A stretch of DNA of 45,591 nt from SAR324 cluster bacterium (GTDB lineage: Bacteria; SAR324; JACQKK01): NCBI GenBank assembly GCA_022573975.1, contig JACZSY010000004.1, forward strand, positions 1 through 45,591, written 5' to 3'. The first letter of the stretch is position 1; each line of letters starts with the position of its first letter. A program made the translations under genes and the position numbers. The notes below the pieces were generated by a model that made no database searches, was not told the DNA's origin, and saw only the letters and a program-made list of their open reading frames with translations. Positions 7,277-16,112 of this stretch are shown here, one piece after another.

Positions 7277-10200
7277 ATGACCACGGGAATGCACAGACGC
7301 GAGTTTTTCAAGTCCATAGCGATAGGCGGAGCCGTGGCGGCCGTGGCCGGTTGCGCGGACAAGCCGGAGAAACTGATCCCCTACCTGGTGCCGCCCGACA
7401 ACGTGGAGTTCGCGCCCGGCATTCCCCTCGATTACGCCACCACCTGCATGGAATGCCCGGCCAACTGCGGCATGATCGTGAAAACCCGCGAGGCCCGCGC
7501 CATCAAGGCGGAAGGCAATCCGGACCACCCCTTGAGCCGGGGCGCGCTTTGCATCCGCGGCCAGGCCTCCCTGCAAACCCATTACAATCCGGCCCGCTAT
7601 GCCAAGGCCAGGCGGCGCGGCCAGGATGGCTGGAAGGACATCTCCTGGCAGGATGCCGAGCAACAATTCGTGGCCATGTTGCGGGCCGCCGGCAAGGGGA
7701 GCATCGTCTACATCACCGGCAACGCCGCCGGCAGCCGCGCCGGTTTCCTCGATACATGGCTGGGGGAACTGGGCGCCGCGCCCAAGGTGGTGCTGGACCC
7801 GTTGGGCAGTCACAGCATTCGCGCCGCCAACAAACGCACTTTTGGGCGGGCGGAAATTCCCCAGTACCGGATCGAGGCAGCCACCCTGCTGCTCAATTTT
7901 GGCAGCGATTTTCTGGAAACATGGCAAAACCCGGTGGAAAACGCCAAGCGCTATACGGAGATGCACGCCTATGACGACCGGCGCAAGGACAAGGGAAAAT
8001 TCGTCCACGTCGGCCCCCATCTCTCCCTCACCGGATCCAACGCCGACCAGTGGGTGAACGTCAAACCCGGCAGCGAGGCGATCGTCGCCCTGGCACTGGC
8101 CAAGGGCGTTTTGCAGCGGCGCCAGGGGGGCGTTCCCGCCGCGGACCGCACCCGGCTCGCCGAGTACCTCAAACCCTACACCTTCGCCAGGGCCGCCAAG
8201 GATTCCGGCGCCGATGCCGGGGCGCTGGAAAAATTGGCCCAGGAATTTTCCGCCGCTTCCCCTGGCCTCGCCATCGCGGGAGGCACCGCCCTGGCCACCA
8301 CCGGCGCCACGGAAACCCAGGTCGCCGTCAACCTGCTCAATTACGTGGCCGGGAACATCGGCAAGACGGTGGTCTTCGGAGGGGGGCGGCAGATCGATCC
8401 CTCGACGCCGTTCAGCGAAATCAAAAAAGTCGTGGACCGCATGATGGCCGGCGAGGTGCAACTGCTGATCGTGGATGGCGCCAACCCCCTGTACAGTCTT
8501 CCAGGCATTATGCGGTTTTCCAGGGCGCTGGAACGGGTGCAATCCATCGTGTCTCTTTCTTCCGCCATGGATGAAACCACCGAGAGAGCTCATCTGATCC
8601 TGCCGGGCCAATCCTTTCTGGAGCGCTGGGGCGATGCCTTTCCGCAAAACGGGGTGAATTCCCTGGTGCAGCCGGTGATGGCTTCCATCTACCCGGAGCT
8701 CAAAGCAGCCGAGGACACGCTCCTTTCCGCCGCCAAGACCCTGGGCATGAAGGCCTTCAAAGGAATCGGCACCTATCGCGATTACCTGCGCGGACAATGG
8801 CTCGCCATTCAGAAAAAAGTGCAACCCGAAATGGATTTCGAATCCTTTTGGCGCGTCTCCCTGCAACGGGGCGGGCATTTTTCCACCGGCGGCGCTTCCA
8901 CCAACGGTGCCTCGGCCAACGGCGCTTCCACCAACGGTGCCTCGGCCACCGTTTCCCTGGAGGCCGGCGCGCTCACGGGACGGCCGGCGGTGGTGCAGAT
9001 GGCCGGCGACAAGAAGGGCATGACGCTGCTGCCCGTGCCTTCCCTGCGCCACCGGGACGGACGGGGCGCCTCCAATCCCTGGTTGCAGGAAATCGCCGAT
9101 CCGATCACCAACGTGGTCTGGGATTCCTGGGCCGACATCAACCCCGTCACGGCCAAGAAAATGGGAATCGCCCACGGCGACCAAATCCGGGTGCGCTCGG
9201 ACATGGGCCAACTCAAACTGGCGGTCAATCTCCATTACGGGGTCAACGAGGACGTGATCGCCATTCCGTTGGGTCAGGGGCACACCAGCTCGGGCCGCAA
9301 CGCCGATCTGGTCGGCGTCAATATCCTGGACCTGCTGCCGGTGGCCGTGGACGAGCCCTCGGGCGATTTCGCCTATCTCAGCACGCGGGTGGTCGTGGAG
9401 GCCACCGGAAAAACCGGATACCTGGTTCAGACCACGGGCAGCCCGCGGCAGTTGGGGCGGGGCATCATTCAGACCCAGACCCTGGAGGACGCCAAGGCAG
9501 GAAAACCGCCCGATCATGTCCCAGGCGAAGTGCACGGAGAGCGCGAAAGGGACATGTACCCCAAGCGCGAAAATCAGGCCGCCACCCCCGGCTATTACGA
9601 TCCCTACCGCTGGGGCATGACGGTGGACGTGGACCGCTGCACGGGATGTTCGGCGTGCATCGCGGCCTGTTACGCGGAGAACAATATTGCCGTGGTGGGC
9701 AAAACCCGCATCGGGCTGGGCCGCGAGATGTCCTGGATCACCGTGCAGCGCTTTTTCGAGGGCGAGGGCGACAACTACAAGACGTTGATGCAGCCCATGT
9801 TCTGCCAGCAATGCGGCAACGCGGGTTGCGAGCCGGTCTGCCCGGTGTACGCCACCTACCACAACCCGGAAGGGTTGAACGCGCAGATTTACAACCGTTG
9901 CGTGGGCACCCGGTACTGCTCCAACAACTGCGTCTACAAGGTACGGCGGTTCAACTGGTTCAATTACGAGTGGGACGCCCCCCTGCACATGCAGCTCAAC
10001 CCGGACGTGACCGTTCGCACCAAGGGGGTGATGGAGAAATGCACCTTCTGTGTCCAGCGCATTCGCCGCGCCAAGTACGCCGCCAATGACGAAGGCCGGG
10101 AGTTGCACGACGGAGAGGTCACGCCCGCCTGCGTCCAGACCTGCCCCACCAACGCCCTCACCTTCGGCAATCTGTCCGATGCGAACAGCGTGGTTACCAA

Positions 10201-10327
10201 AAACGCCATGCGCGGGCATGGCGGTAGAGGCCGGGTGCGACAATACGAGGTTTTCCCGGAACTCAGACAACTTCCCGCGGTCACCTACCTGCGCAAGGTG
10301 ACCTTTGAACCCATTGAAGAGGCCTGA
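7277..10327 (+). CDS. actB: ACIII subunit ActB, MopB-like/iron-sulfur protein
   Basis: A 1016-residue periplasmic subunit. The N-terminus carries a twin-arginine motif (HRREFFKS) and a VAGC lipobox-like end, consistent with Tat export and lipid anchoring. Residues about 50-740 form a molybdopterin-oxidoreductase-like domain with an N-terminal CMECPANC plus a later Cys in GALCIRG, the classical [4Fe-4S] pattern of this fold. Structurally characterised ActB proteins carry no molybdenum cofactor. Residues about 770-1010 form a ferredoxin-like domain with CTGCSACIAAC, CQQCGNAGCEPVC, CVGTRYCSNNC and CTFC...ACVQTCP, matching the four-cluster relay of the family. The usual NNCPYKV is NNCVYKV here. 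A GASTN/GASAN repeat (about residues 539-558) lies in a linker. ATG 7277 follows AGGAG at 7261-7265; an in-frame start at 7193 would put 28 non-signal residues in front of the Tat motif. Confidence 0.95.
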   Translation: MTTGMHRREFFKSIAIGGAVAAVAGCADKPEKLIPYLVPPDNVEFAPGIPLDYATTCMECPANCGMIVKTREARAIKAEGNPDHPLSRGALCIRGQASLQTHYNPARYAKARRRGQDGWKDISWQDAEQQFVAMLRAAGKGSIVYITGNAAGSRAGFLDTWLGELGAAPKVVLDPLGSHSIRAANKRTFGRAEIPQYRIEAATLLLNFGSDFLETWQNPVENAKRYTEMHAYDDRRKDKGKFVHVGPHLSLTGSNADQWVNVKPGSEAIVALALAKGVLQRRQGGVPAADRTRLAEYLKPYTFARAAKDSGADAGALEKLAQEFSAASPGLAIAGGTALATTGATETQVAVNLLNYVAGNIGKTVVFGGGRQIDPSTPFSEIKKVVDRMMAGEVQLLIVDGANPLYSLPGIMRFSRALERVQSIVSLSSAMDETTERAHLILPGQSFLERWGDAFPQNGVNSLVQPVMASIYPELKAAEDTLLSAAKTLGMKAFKGIGTYRDYLRGQWLAIQKKVQPEMDFESFWRVSLQRGGHFSTGGASTNGASANGASTNGASATVSLEAGALTGRPAVVQMAGDKKGMTLLPVPSLRHRDGRGASNPWLQEIADPITNVVWDSWADINPVTAKKMGIAHGDQIRVRSDMGQLKLAVNLHYGVNEDVIAIPLGQGHTSSGRNADLVGVNILDLLPVAVDEPSGDFAYLSTRVVVEATGKTGYLVQTTGSPRQLGRGIIQTQTLEDAKAGKPPDHVPGEVHGERERDMYPKRENQAATPGYYDPYRWGMTVDVDRCTGCSACIAACYAENNIAVVGKTRIGLGREMSWITVQRFFEGEGDNYKTLMQPMFCQQCGNAGCEPVCPVYATYHNPEGLNAQIYNRCVGTRYCSNNCVYKVRRFNWFNYEWDAPLHMQLNPDVTVRTKGVMEKCTFCVQRIRRAKYAANDEGRELHDGEVTPACVQTCPTNALTFGNLSDANSVVTKNAMRGHGGRGRVRQYEVFPELRQLPAVTYLRKVTFEPIEEA
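8891..8950 (+). repeat. 4 x 15-bp in-frame repeat in actB
   Basis: Four 15-bp units encode GASTN, GASAN, GASTN, GASAT. Units 1 and 3 are identical and units 2 and 4 nearly so, so the latest step was probably duplication of a 30-bp block. The repeat lies in a Ser/Thr/Asn/Gly linker of the MopB-like domain. Confidence 0.9.
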
Positions 10328-10328
10328 T

Positions 10329-11717
10329 TTGACAACGATTCCTCCATCGATCACCTATGCGGACATCAACGAGGTCGTCCTCCGCACCCTGGAACGGCCC
10401 CGGCCCGCCTATTTTCTGCTCCTCATCGGGACGCTCACCGGGCTGCTGATTGGAGGGGTCAGTTGGGCCATTCAGATCGACGTGGGCCTTGGCCTCAGCG
10501 GGATCAACCACCCCATCGGATGGGGCGTCTATATCACCAATTTCGTGTTCTGGATCGGGATCGGTCATGCCGGAACGCTGATCTCGGCGGTGTTCTTCCT
10601 CACCCGCGCTCCCTGGCGCGCCCCGGTCTACCGGGCGGCCGAGGCGATGACGGTGTTTGCCGTGCTGACCGCCGGGCTGTTTCCCCTCCTTCACGTGGGG
10701 CGGGTCTGGCTGGCCTATTGGCTGATTCCATATCCCAACTCGCGCATGTTGTGGGTGAACTTCAAATCGCCGCTGGTGTGGGACGTGTTCGCGGTTTCGA
10801 CCTATCTCACCATTTCGGTGACCTTCTTCGTGGTGGGACTGATTCCCGATCTGGCCTCCATGCGGGACAGCGCCACAGGCCTGCGCAAGCTGATCTACAA
10901 GAGTTTGTCCTTCGGCTGGAATTTTTCCTACCAGCAATGGCTGCATTACGCCCGGGGCTACCTGCTGCTGGCGGCCTTCGCCACGCCGCTGGTGTTCTCG
11001 GTGCATTCCATCGTGTCCTGGGACTTCGCCATGTCCCTGCTGCCCGGATGGCACACCACCATCTTCGCGCCTTACTTCGTCGCCGGGGCCATTTTCTCAG
11101 GGCTGGCGATGGTGCTCACCATCGTGATTCCCTTGCGGGTGGTTTTCGATTTGAAGCACATCATCACCGACCACGTGCTGCAAAGCCTGGCCAGGGTGAT
11201 TTTGTTCACCTCGGTCATCGTGGCCTACGCCTATACCGCCGAGTTTTTCATCGCCTATTACAGCGGGGTGGATTTCGAACGCTCCCTGTTCTACTTCCGG
11301 GCCTTCGGGGAGCCGGGATCGCTGGCGCCCTTCGCGGAAAAGGGTAAAATGGGATTCGCCCAGATCGCCTTCGGTATAATGGTGTTCTGCAACGTGATCG
11401 CCCCCCTCCCCCTCTGGCGCTGGAAAATCCGCAACAACGCGGTGGCCTTGTTCTTTATCGCCATCCTGATCAACATCGGGATGTGGTTCGAGCGGTTCAA
11501 CATCATTGTCAGCTCGTTGATGCGCGACTTCAATCCGGCCAACTGGGGGCAGTACATCCCGCAGCCGGTGGAATTCGGCATCACGTTTGGCAGTTTCGGA
11601 TTTTTCTTCACCCTGTTCATCCTGTTCACCCGGGCCATGCCCTCGGTGGCGATCGCGGAGGTCAAGGAGGTGCTGCCACCGCCCTACAAGTATCCCGAAA
11701 ACCACCATGGAAACTGA
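10329..11717 (+). CDS. actC: ACIII subunit ActC, NrfD-family membrane protein
   Basis: About 462 residues with roughly ten transmembrane helices, of the NrfD/PsrC family. In known ACIII structures ActC contributes the quinol oxidation site and contacts the iron-sulfur domain of ActB. The sequence runs hydrophobic segment after segment from FLLLIGTLTGLLIGG to FGSFGFFFTLFILF, with amphipathic loops such as WLIPYPNSRMLWVNF. I chose TTG 10329, one base after the actB stop and preceded by GAAGAGG (10316-10322). A TTG at 10305 within actB would add eight residues. The gene follows actB immediately, as expected for translational coupling. Confidence 0.93.
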   Translation: MTTIPPSITYADINEVVLRTLERPRPAYFLLLIGTLTGLLIGGVSWAIQIDVGLGLSGINHPIGWGVYITNFVFWIGIGHAGTLISAVFFLTRAPWRAPVYRAAEAMTVFAVLTAGLFPLLHVGRVWLAYWLIPYPNSRMLWVNFKSPLVWDVFAVSTYLTISVTFFVVGLIPDLASMRDSATGLRKLIYKSLSFGWNFSYQQWLHYARGYLLLAAFATPLVFSVHSIVSWDFAMSLLPGWHTTIFAPYFVAGAIFSGLAMVLTIVIPLRVVFDLKHIITDHVLQSLARVILFTSVIVAYAYTAEFFIAYYSGVDFERSLFYFRAFGEPGSLAPFAEKGKMGFAQIAFGIMVFCNVIAPLPLWRWKIRNNAVALFFIAILINIGMWFERFNIIVSSLMRDFNPANWGQYIPQPVEFGITFGSFGFFFTLFILFTRAMPSVAIAEVKEVLPPPYKYPENHHGN

Positions 11718-11786
11718 AACCGCCATGCGCACTGACGTGAAACCGCCACGGAAAGAACAGCAGACCCAACTCGAGGATCGGTAACA

Positions 11787-12314
11787 ATGGCCAAAACTTT
11801 TACGGGCATCTGGGGCACCTTTCCCTACCTGGACGAAGCCGCCACGGTGGCGAAAAAGTTGCGCGAGGAAGGCCGGGATTACAGTGTGCTTACCCCCTGC
11901 CCGCGCCACGAACTCTACGATGCGATGGGCCAACCTCAAAGCCGGCTGCCCTGGGTCACCCTGGTCTTCGGGGGGCTGGGCATATTTTTCGGCTATGCCC
12001 TGCCCATTTGGACCGCCTATGACTGGGTGTTGCCGGTGAGCCAAAAGCCGATCCTGGGCATCCCCGCCTTCACCATCTTCGCTTTCGAATTGATGGTGCT
12101 GCTGGGAGGGATGTCCACGGCGGTTTCCATTTTTTTGTTCGGTCATCTCGCCCTGTTCCGCTCCCGGCTGCCCAAATCGGAGAAGTTCAAGTCCTACGGC
12201 CGTTTTTCCAACGACCGGTTCGGCATCGTGGTGCGTTGCGACGAAAGCCAGGCCAGCGCGGTGGAAAATTTGATGAATGAACATTCGGCCGAGGAGGTGG
12301 TGCGTGAATTCTAA
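11787..12314 (+). CDS. actD: ACIII subunit ActD (DUF3341)
   Basis: A 175-residue membrane protein with two central transmembrane helices (VTLVFGGLGIFFGYALPIW and FTIFAFELMVLLGGMSTAV) and soluble ends. The N-terminal GIWGTFPYLDEAATVAKKLREEG and the C-terminal SNDRFGIVVRC region match the ActD/DUF3341 layout, which in known structures peripherally stabilises the membrane part of ACIII. It lies 69 bases after actC. Its last 11 bases overlap the start of actE. Confidence 0.92.
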   Translation: MAKTFTGIWGTFPYLDEAATVAKKLREEGRDYSVLTPCPRHELYDAMGQPQSRLPWVTLVFGGLGIFFGYALPIWTAYDWVLPVSQKPILGIPAFTIFAFELMVLLGGMSTAVSIFLFGHLALFRSRLPKSEKFKSYGRFSNDRFGIVVRCDESQASAVENLMNEHSAEEVVREF

Positions 12315-12912
12315 ACGCCGGCATCTGAAACTCTACCTGGTGGGTTGCCTGGCCGGTCTTTTGGTGCTTGGCCTGTTCCTCGTGGCCGTGGTCTGGGCCT
12401 CGACGGCCTCCCGGCCCGACTATCAAGGGTTCGACCTGACCGCCCCCTGGTTCGATGGGAAATCGTTCGAATATTACCTGGAAATGTTCAACAGCCCATC
12501 GATCAAGCCCCAGGAAATTGGCACCTTCCAGCGTTTTCCGGACCAGTCGGTGCCCCGCACCGGGGTGGAACCGGATGTTCCCGATATCATCAACGACCAG
12601 GGTCTGCTCCGGGTTCAGATGCCGAAAAACCCGTCCCAGGCCACCGCCGCATCCATCGCCAGGGGCCGCAAAATGTTCAATATTTACTGCGCCGCCTGTC
12701 ACGCCAGGGACGGGATGGGCAACACCCCGGTCACCCAAAAGGGTATCTACAGCATTTCGATCAAACCGCTGTTTCCTTTTTTGACCGAGGCGCACCTCTA
12801 CAATAAAATCCGCTACGGCGGAACCGTCATGCCTGCCTACGGATTCCAGACAACGAAAAGCGAGCGCTGGGATATGGTCAACTACGTGAAAAGCCCCCAA
12901 TTCGGTAAATGA
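12304..12912 (+). CDS. actE: ACIII subunit ActE, monoheme cytochrome c
   Basis: About 202 residues: an N-terminal signal-anchor (YLVGCLAGLLVLGLFLVAVVWA) and a periplasmic class I cytochrome c domain with one heme site, CAACH, and a likely axial Met in VMPAYG. In ACIII, ActE is the monoheme subunit next to ActA. GTG 12304 is chosen because GAGGAGGT at 12291-12298 precedes it at ideal spacing; a GTG/ATG at 12277 would place that SD inside the gene. The start overlaps the actD stop, a sign of coupled translation. Confidence 0.93.
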   Translation: MNSKRRHLKLYLVGCLAGLLVLGLFLVAVVWASTASRPDYQGFDLTAPWFDGKSFEYYLEMFNSPSIKPQEIGTFQRFPDQSVPRTGVEPDVPDIINDQGLLRVQMPKNPSQATAASIARGRKMFNIYCAACHARDGMGNTPVTQKGIYSISIKPLFPFLTEAHLYNKIRYGGTVMPAYGFQTTKSERWDMVNYVKSPQFGK

Positions 12913-12920
12913 GGAGGTAA

Positions 12921-14192
12921 ATGAAAGCGATTTTAGAACAAGCCACCATTCAGTTGCCCTCCGCCTGGCGCATCCTGTTGTGGGTGTTGCTGGGCGCGGG
13001 GGTGCTGATGTTCATCACCGGGCTGGCGATGGGCGACGTGGATCGAAGCACCGAACGCACCTGGGAAGCTTTTTTGATCAACCTCCTGTTCTGGGGCGGT
13101 CTGGCCCAGGCCGGTGTGATCCTGGCGGCGATTTGGCAAATCACCGACGCCAAATGGGGGCGCCCCTTCAAACGGCTGGCCGAAGGCTTCGCCAGCTTTC
13201 TGCCACTGGCCCTGGCGGGATTCATCGCGGTTTTTTTCGGCGCCGAGTATCTCTATGAATGGGTGCATGAACCGATGGAGGTCAAGGCCGGATACCTCAA
13301 CCTGGGTTTCTTCGTTACCCGAAACCTGATCGGCCTGTGCGTCCTCTTCGGGCTTTCCCTCTGGTTCGTCCACACTTCCCTCAAGCCCGATTTCGGGCTG
13401 GCCCAAAAACTGATCCCCTCCTGGGGCGGCAGCTTCTTCGCCCGACGGTTGTTGAAGGGTTACGGGGATCATGAAAGCGAGGTGGTGCGGCTGGAGTTAC
13501 GCTCCCGGAAACTCGCCCCGGCCCTGGCCATCGCCCAGTCCTTCATTTTTACGATGGTGATCTTCGACTACCTGATGTCCCTGGACCAGGAGTGGTTTTC
13601 CACCCTGTTCGGGGTGTTCGTGATGGTGGGCAACCTGTATTCGGCCGCGGCGCTGCTGTTGATCATCGCCACGGTGGTGCGCCGCCTGCCTGGCGTGGCC
13701 GAGTACCTGACCATCAACCGCTACCATGACCTGACCAAGTTGACCTTCGCCTTCGCGGCCCTGTGGACCTACATGGCCTTTTCCCAGTACCTGGTGATCT
13801 GGTATTCCAACCTGCCCGAAGAGACGCCCTACCTGGTGACCCGCTCCATCGCCGACACGCCCTGGAAGCCGTTGTTCTGGGTGTTGTTCGGGGTGCTATT
13901 CGTCTTCCCGTTCCTGGTCTTGATGCCCAAGACCATTTGCCGCAAGCCCAATTTGGTGGCGGTGATCGCGGGTATTTTGCTGGTGGGCCAATGGTGGGCC
14001 AATTACCTGATGGTGGTGCCCTCGATCCAGGATCGTCATGAAAATCCGCAATTCTTGTTTGGCGCCCATGAGGTGTTGATCACCGCGGGATTCGGCGGCG
14101 CTTTTTTCCTCTGCTTTTTCTGGTTCATGAGCCGGGTGCCCATATTTCCCATCTCGGACAAGCACCTTACCAAGACCTGGCACGGGCATTAA
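12921..14192 (+). CDS. actF: ACIII subunit ActF, NrfD-like membrane protein
   Basis: A 423-residue polytopic protein with about ten transmembrane helices, paralogous to ActC. It starts eight bases after actE behind a GAGGAGGT site. Segments such as ILLWVLLGAGVLMFITGLAMG, LLIIATVVRR and PLFWVLFGVLFVFPFLVLMPK show the membrane topology. In known structures ActF pairs with ActC in the membrane core and may take part in proton movement. It closes the operon. The stop codon lies in a hairpin loop, and no cytochrome oxidase genes follow, although caa3-type oxidase genes are often linked to ACIII in other bacteria. Confidence 0.93.
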   Translation: MKAILEQATIQLPSAWRILLWVLLGAGVLMFITGLAMGDVDRSTERTWEAFLINLLFWGGLAQAGVILAAIWQITDAKWGRPFKRLAEGFASFLPLALAGFIAVFFGAEYLYEWVHEPMEVKAGYLNLGFFVTRNLIGLCVLFGLSLWFVHTSLKPDFGLAQKLIPSWGGSFFARRLLKGYGDHESEVVRLELRSRKLAPALAIAQSFIFTMVIFDYLMSLDQEWFSTLFGVFVMVGNLYSAAALLLIIATVVRRLPGVAEYLTINRYHDLTKLTFAFAALWTYMAFSQYLVIWYSNLPEETPYLVTRSIADTPWKPLFWVLFGVLFVFPFLVLMPKTICRKPNLVAVIAGILLVGQWWANYLMVVPSIQDRHENPQFLFGAHEVLITAGFGGAFFLCFFWFMSRVPIFPISDKHLTKTWHGH

Positions 14193-14202
14193 TCGCCCGT
14201 GC
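14180..14202 (+). terminator. Hairpin over the actF stop codon
   Basis: GCACGGGC (14180-14187) pairs with GCCCGTGC (14195-14202) over a seven-base loop that contains the TAA stop. There is no T tract, so it may be a transcript-end stabiliser rather than a classical terminator. It is the second case in the window of a stop codon in a hairpin loop. Confidence 0.5.
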
Positions 14203-14615
14203 GCCCCAGGGAAGCGGCCTTCCCCCCAGATGCCTCCGTCCCCAAACGGCTCCGCCCCAGGCGCCTTTTCCCCGATGTTTTTTCCCTCAGACGCTTTTGC
14301 CGCGTTCCTGGGCCCGCCTCCTTGGGCCCCATGGTGCGCGGGTTTCGCGGTGTTTCAACCGTCCAGCCCGTTTCGCCCCCTCTTTTTCCGGCATCACGGC
14401 GCGTGACGCTTTCATGCCAGTTTATGGTCATGGATTCAATCGTTGGCGGGAACACGGCGACTCCGGGTTTCCGGGCGCCCTTTTCACCCGAATCGCACCA
14501 GCGTCGCGGCGGGATGTTGCGATACGGTTTCGACGCGGTATCCATACCGTGACGCCGCGGGTTCCCCCGCCCCGATAGGGGGGAAAACCGCCAGCCATCA
14601 TGGGAAAGACCTGGC
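14193..14615. other. Intergenic region after the act operon
   Basis: Apart from the hairpin overlapping its first bases I see nothing supported. Both strands carry open frames of 110-170 codons, but these are rich in Arg, Pro and Gly, lack ribosome binding sites and resemble no protein family. They are best explained by high GC. Confidence 0.5.
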
Positions 14616-14936
14616 ATGACAGTGAGAAGCAAAGGCGTCTGGCGGCTCGCCCCTTTGGGCCGGGGAGGCCTGCCGGCCGCCTTGGCGGTGCAGTTGCCTG
14701 GCGCCATGCTGCTGGCGGCGTTGTTGGCCGGCGCTCCGCTACGGGACGATGGCGGGCAGCGGCATTACAGTTTTCCGCACCGGCCGCGGTTCACCTATGC
14801 GGCGGGGGGGGAGACCGAGGCGGTGCTGGCTCTCACTTCGGCCACAGGCCGTGGCCTGTCCTCCGGCGGGGCCTTCCGCTCCGAGTTCGGCCATCTGCCC
14901 GATAGCCTCTACGTCAGCATCCAGATCGTGTTCTGA
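14616..14936 (+). CDS. Hypothetical small exported protein
   Basis: I do not recognise this 106-residue frame. It has a basic N-terminus, a hydrophobic stretch (LPGAMLLAALLAGAPL) that could be a signal peptide, a short mature part, and the ending LYVSIQIVF, whose alternating pattern and terminal Phe resemble the C-terminal strand of outer-membrane proteins. The ribosome binding site is poor and the composition is close to the surrounding non-coding DNA, so it may be spurious or the remnant of a larger barrel protein. Confidence 0.3.
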   Translation: MTVRSKGVWRLAPLGRGGLPAALAVQLPGAMLLAALLAGAPLRDDGGQRHYSFPHRPRFTYAAGGETEAVLALTSATGRGLSSGGAFRSEFGHLPDSLYVSIQIVF

Positions 14937-15285
14937 GCGGGAATTTTTCCGTGTTCGAACCGCGGCGGGTTATCCTGGAGGGGTTGAGGCTTCGCCGCAA
15001 TACTCAAACCCGGCCAAATTACACCAAAGGAAAAGCCCTCTCCGGCCTTGAGGACGCCCAGGGGGTAGAGGCTTCCCTGAAATACCCGAAAACGCCCTGA
15101 ATACACCCGCGGGAAGCCCACATCGATCTTGCGGCTGCCCTGTTGTCAAGAACCCGGAACGTCGCGTTTAAATCGTGTTAGAATGAAATTGAGGAGTTCC
15201 GATATAAAACCTCCGGTGTAAAACCTTGGTGGAAACCCCAAGAGAGAAAATTTCCGCCACTGAATATCCTGTAAAAAGGCTCGTT
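14937..15285. other. Intergenic region before proC
   Basis: I see no gene. The 3' half becomes A/T-rich and holds a candidate promoter at 15143-15172. Two short TAAAACCT copies (15205-15212 and 15219-15226) sit 14 bases apart in the presumed leader. Confidence 0.45.
15143..15172 (+). promoter_or_regulatory. Candidate promoter for proC
   Basis: TTGTCA (15143-15148), an 18-base spacer, and TTTAAA (15167-15172). The predicted transcript would begin about 105 bases before the proC start. Confidence 0.4.
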
Positions 15286-16083
15286 ATGCGATTCGCATTT
15301 ATCGGCGGGGGAAACATGGGCCGGGCCATGGCCGGCGCCCTGATCGCCAAGGGGGTTTGTGACGGGGCGGAGATCCTGGTGGTGGATCCCGATGCCAAAG
15401 CCCGGGAACGCAACGCGGAAAAAGGCATCCAGACCCAAGAGGAGATCGGCCCGGACGTGGGCGGCGCCCAGGTGGTTGTGCTGGCGGTGAAACCGCAGTC
15501 CGCGGTGGAAATGTATGCCTCCCTGCGCCCCCACCTCCAGGAGAGCCAGGTGGTGATTTCCATCATGGCGGGCGTGACCATGACCGCCCTGGAAAAAGGC
15601 CTGGGCCATGGCGCGCTGGTGCGGGTGATGCCCAATACCCCGGCCCAGGTTGGTATGGGCATGAACGTTTACTTCGCTGCCAAAGCGATCACGCCCGATC
15701 AGTTGCGGGAAGTGGAGGCCCTGCTCAATGCCTGCGGGGAGTCGCTGGCGGTGAGCACGGAAGACGCCATCGACGCGGCCACGGCCATTTCCGGGAGCGG
15801 CCCCGCCTACGTGTTCTTCATGGCCGAACATTGGATGAACGCCGCCGGGCGGATGGGTTTTTCGGGGAAGGATGCCGAAATGCTGATCCGGCAAACCCTG
15901 GTGGGCGCCACCGAATTGTGGCGTCAATCCGGTTTGCATCCCGCGGTGCTGCGCTCCCAGGTCACCTCCAAGGGGGGAACCACCGCGGCCGCTCTCGAGG
16001 TGTTCGGCGAAAAGGGCGTCGGCGAGGGTTTCGAGGAGGGCGTCACCCGCGCATATCACCGGGCCAAGGAACTGGGGCGATGA
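15286..16083 (+). CDS. proC: Pyrroline-5-carboxylate reductase
   Basis: A 265-residue cytoplasmic enzyme that reduces 1-pyrroline-5-carboxylate to proline with NAD(P)H, the last step of proline synthesis. The N-terminal Rossmann motif is FIGGGNMGRAMAGAL. The family signature region is present as AISGSGPAYVFFMAEHW followed by TSKGGTTAAALEVF. Length is normal for ProC. ATG 15286 has AAAGG at 15275-15279. An in-frame start at 15226 would add 20 residues before the nucleotide-binding fold and is unlikely. It does not sit beside a yggS gene, as it does in many genomes. Confidence 0.95.
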   Translation: MRFAFIGGGNMGRAMAGALIAKGVCDGAEILVVDPDAKARERNAEKGIQTQEEIGPDVGGAQVVVLAVKPQSAVEMYASLRPHLQESQVVISIMAGVTMTALEKGLGHGALVRVMPNTPAQVGMGMNVYFAAKAITPDQLREVEALLNACGESLAVSTEDAIDAATAISGSGPAYVFFMAEHWMNAAGRMGFSGKDAEMLIRQTLVGATELWRQSGLHPAVLRSQVTSKGGTTAAALEVFGEKGVGEGFEEGVTRAYHRAKELGR

Positions 16084-16112
16084 ATCGGAAAGAGAACCGC
16101 GCCCTGCGCATC

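Noticed and set aside
7190-10354. A 1054-codon open frame on the minus strand, antisense to actB
   Set aside because: It mirrors actB almost exactly, lacks family resemblance, and is rich in Gly, His and Ala as expected from GC-biased third positions of the real gene. actB has full iron-sulfur and Tat motifs.
14189-14707. 172-codon minus-strand and 117-codon plus-strand frames after actF
   Set aside because: Arg/Pro/Gly-rich, no ribosome binding sites, overlapping each other and no similarity to any family I know.
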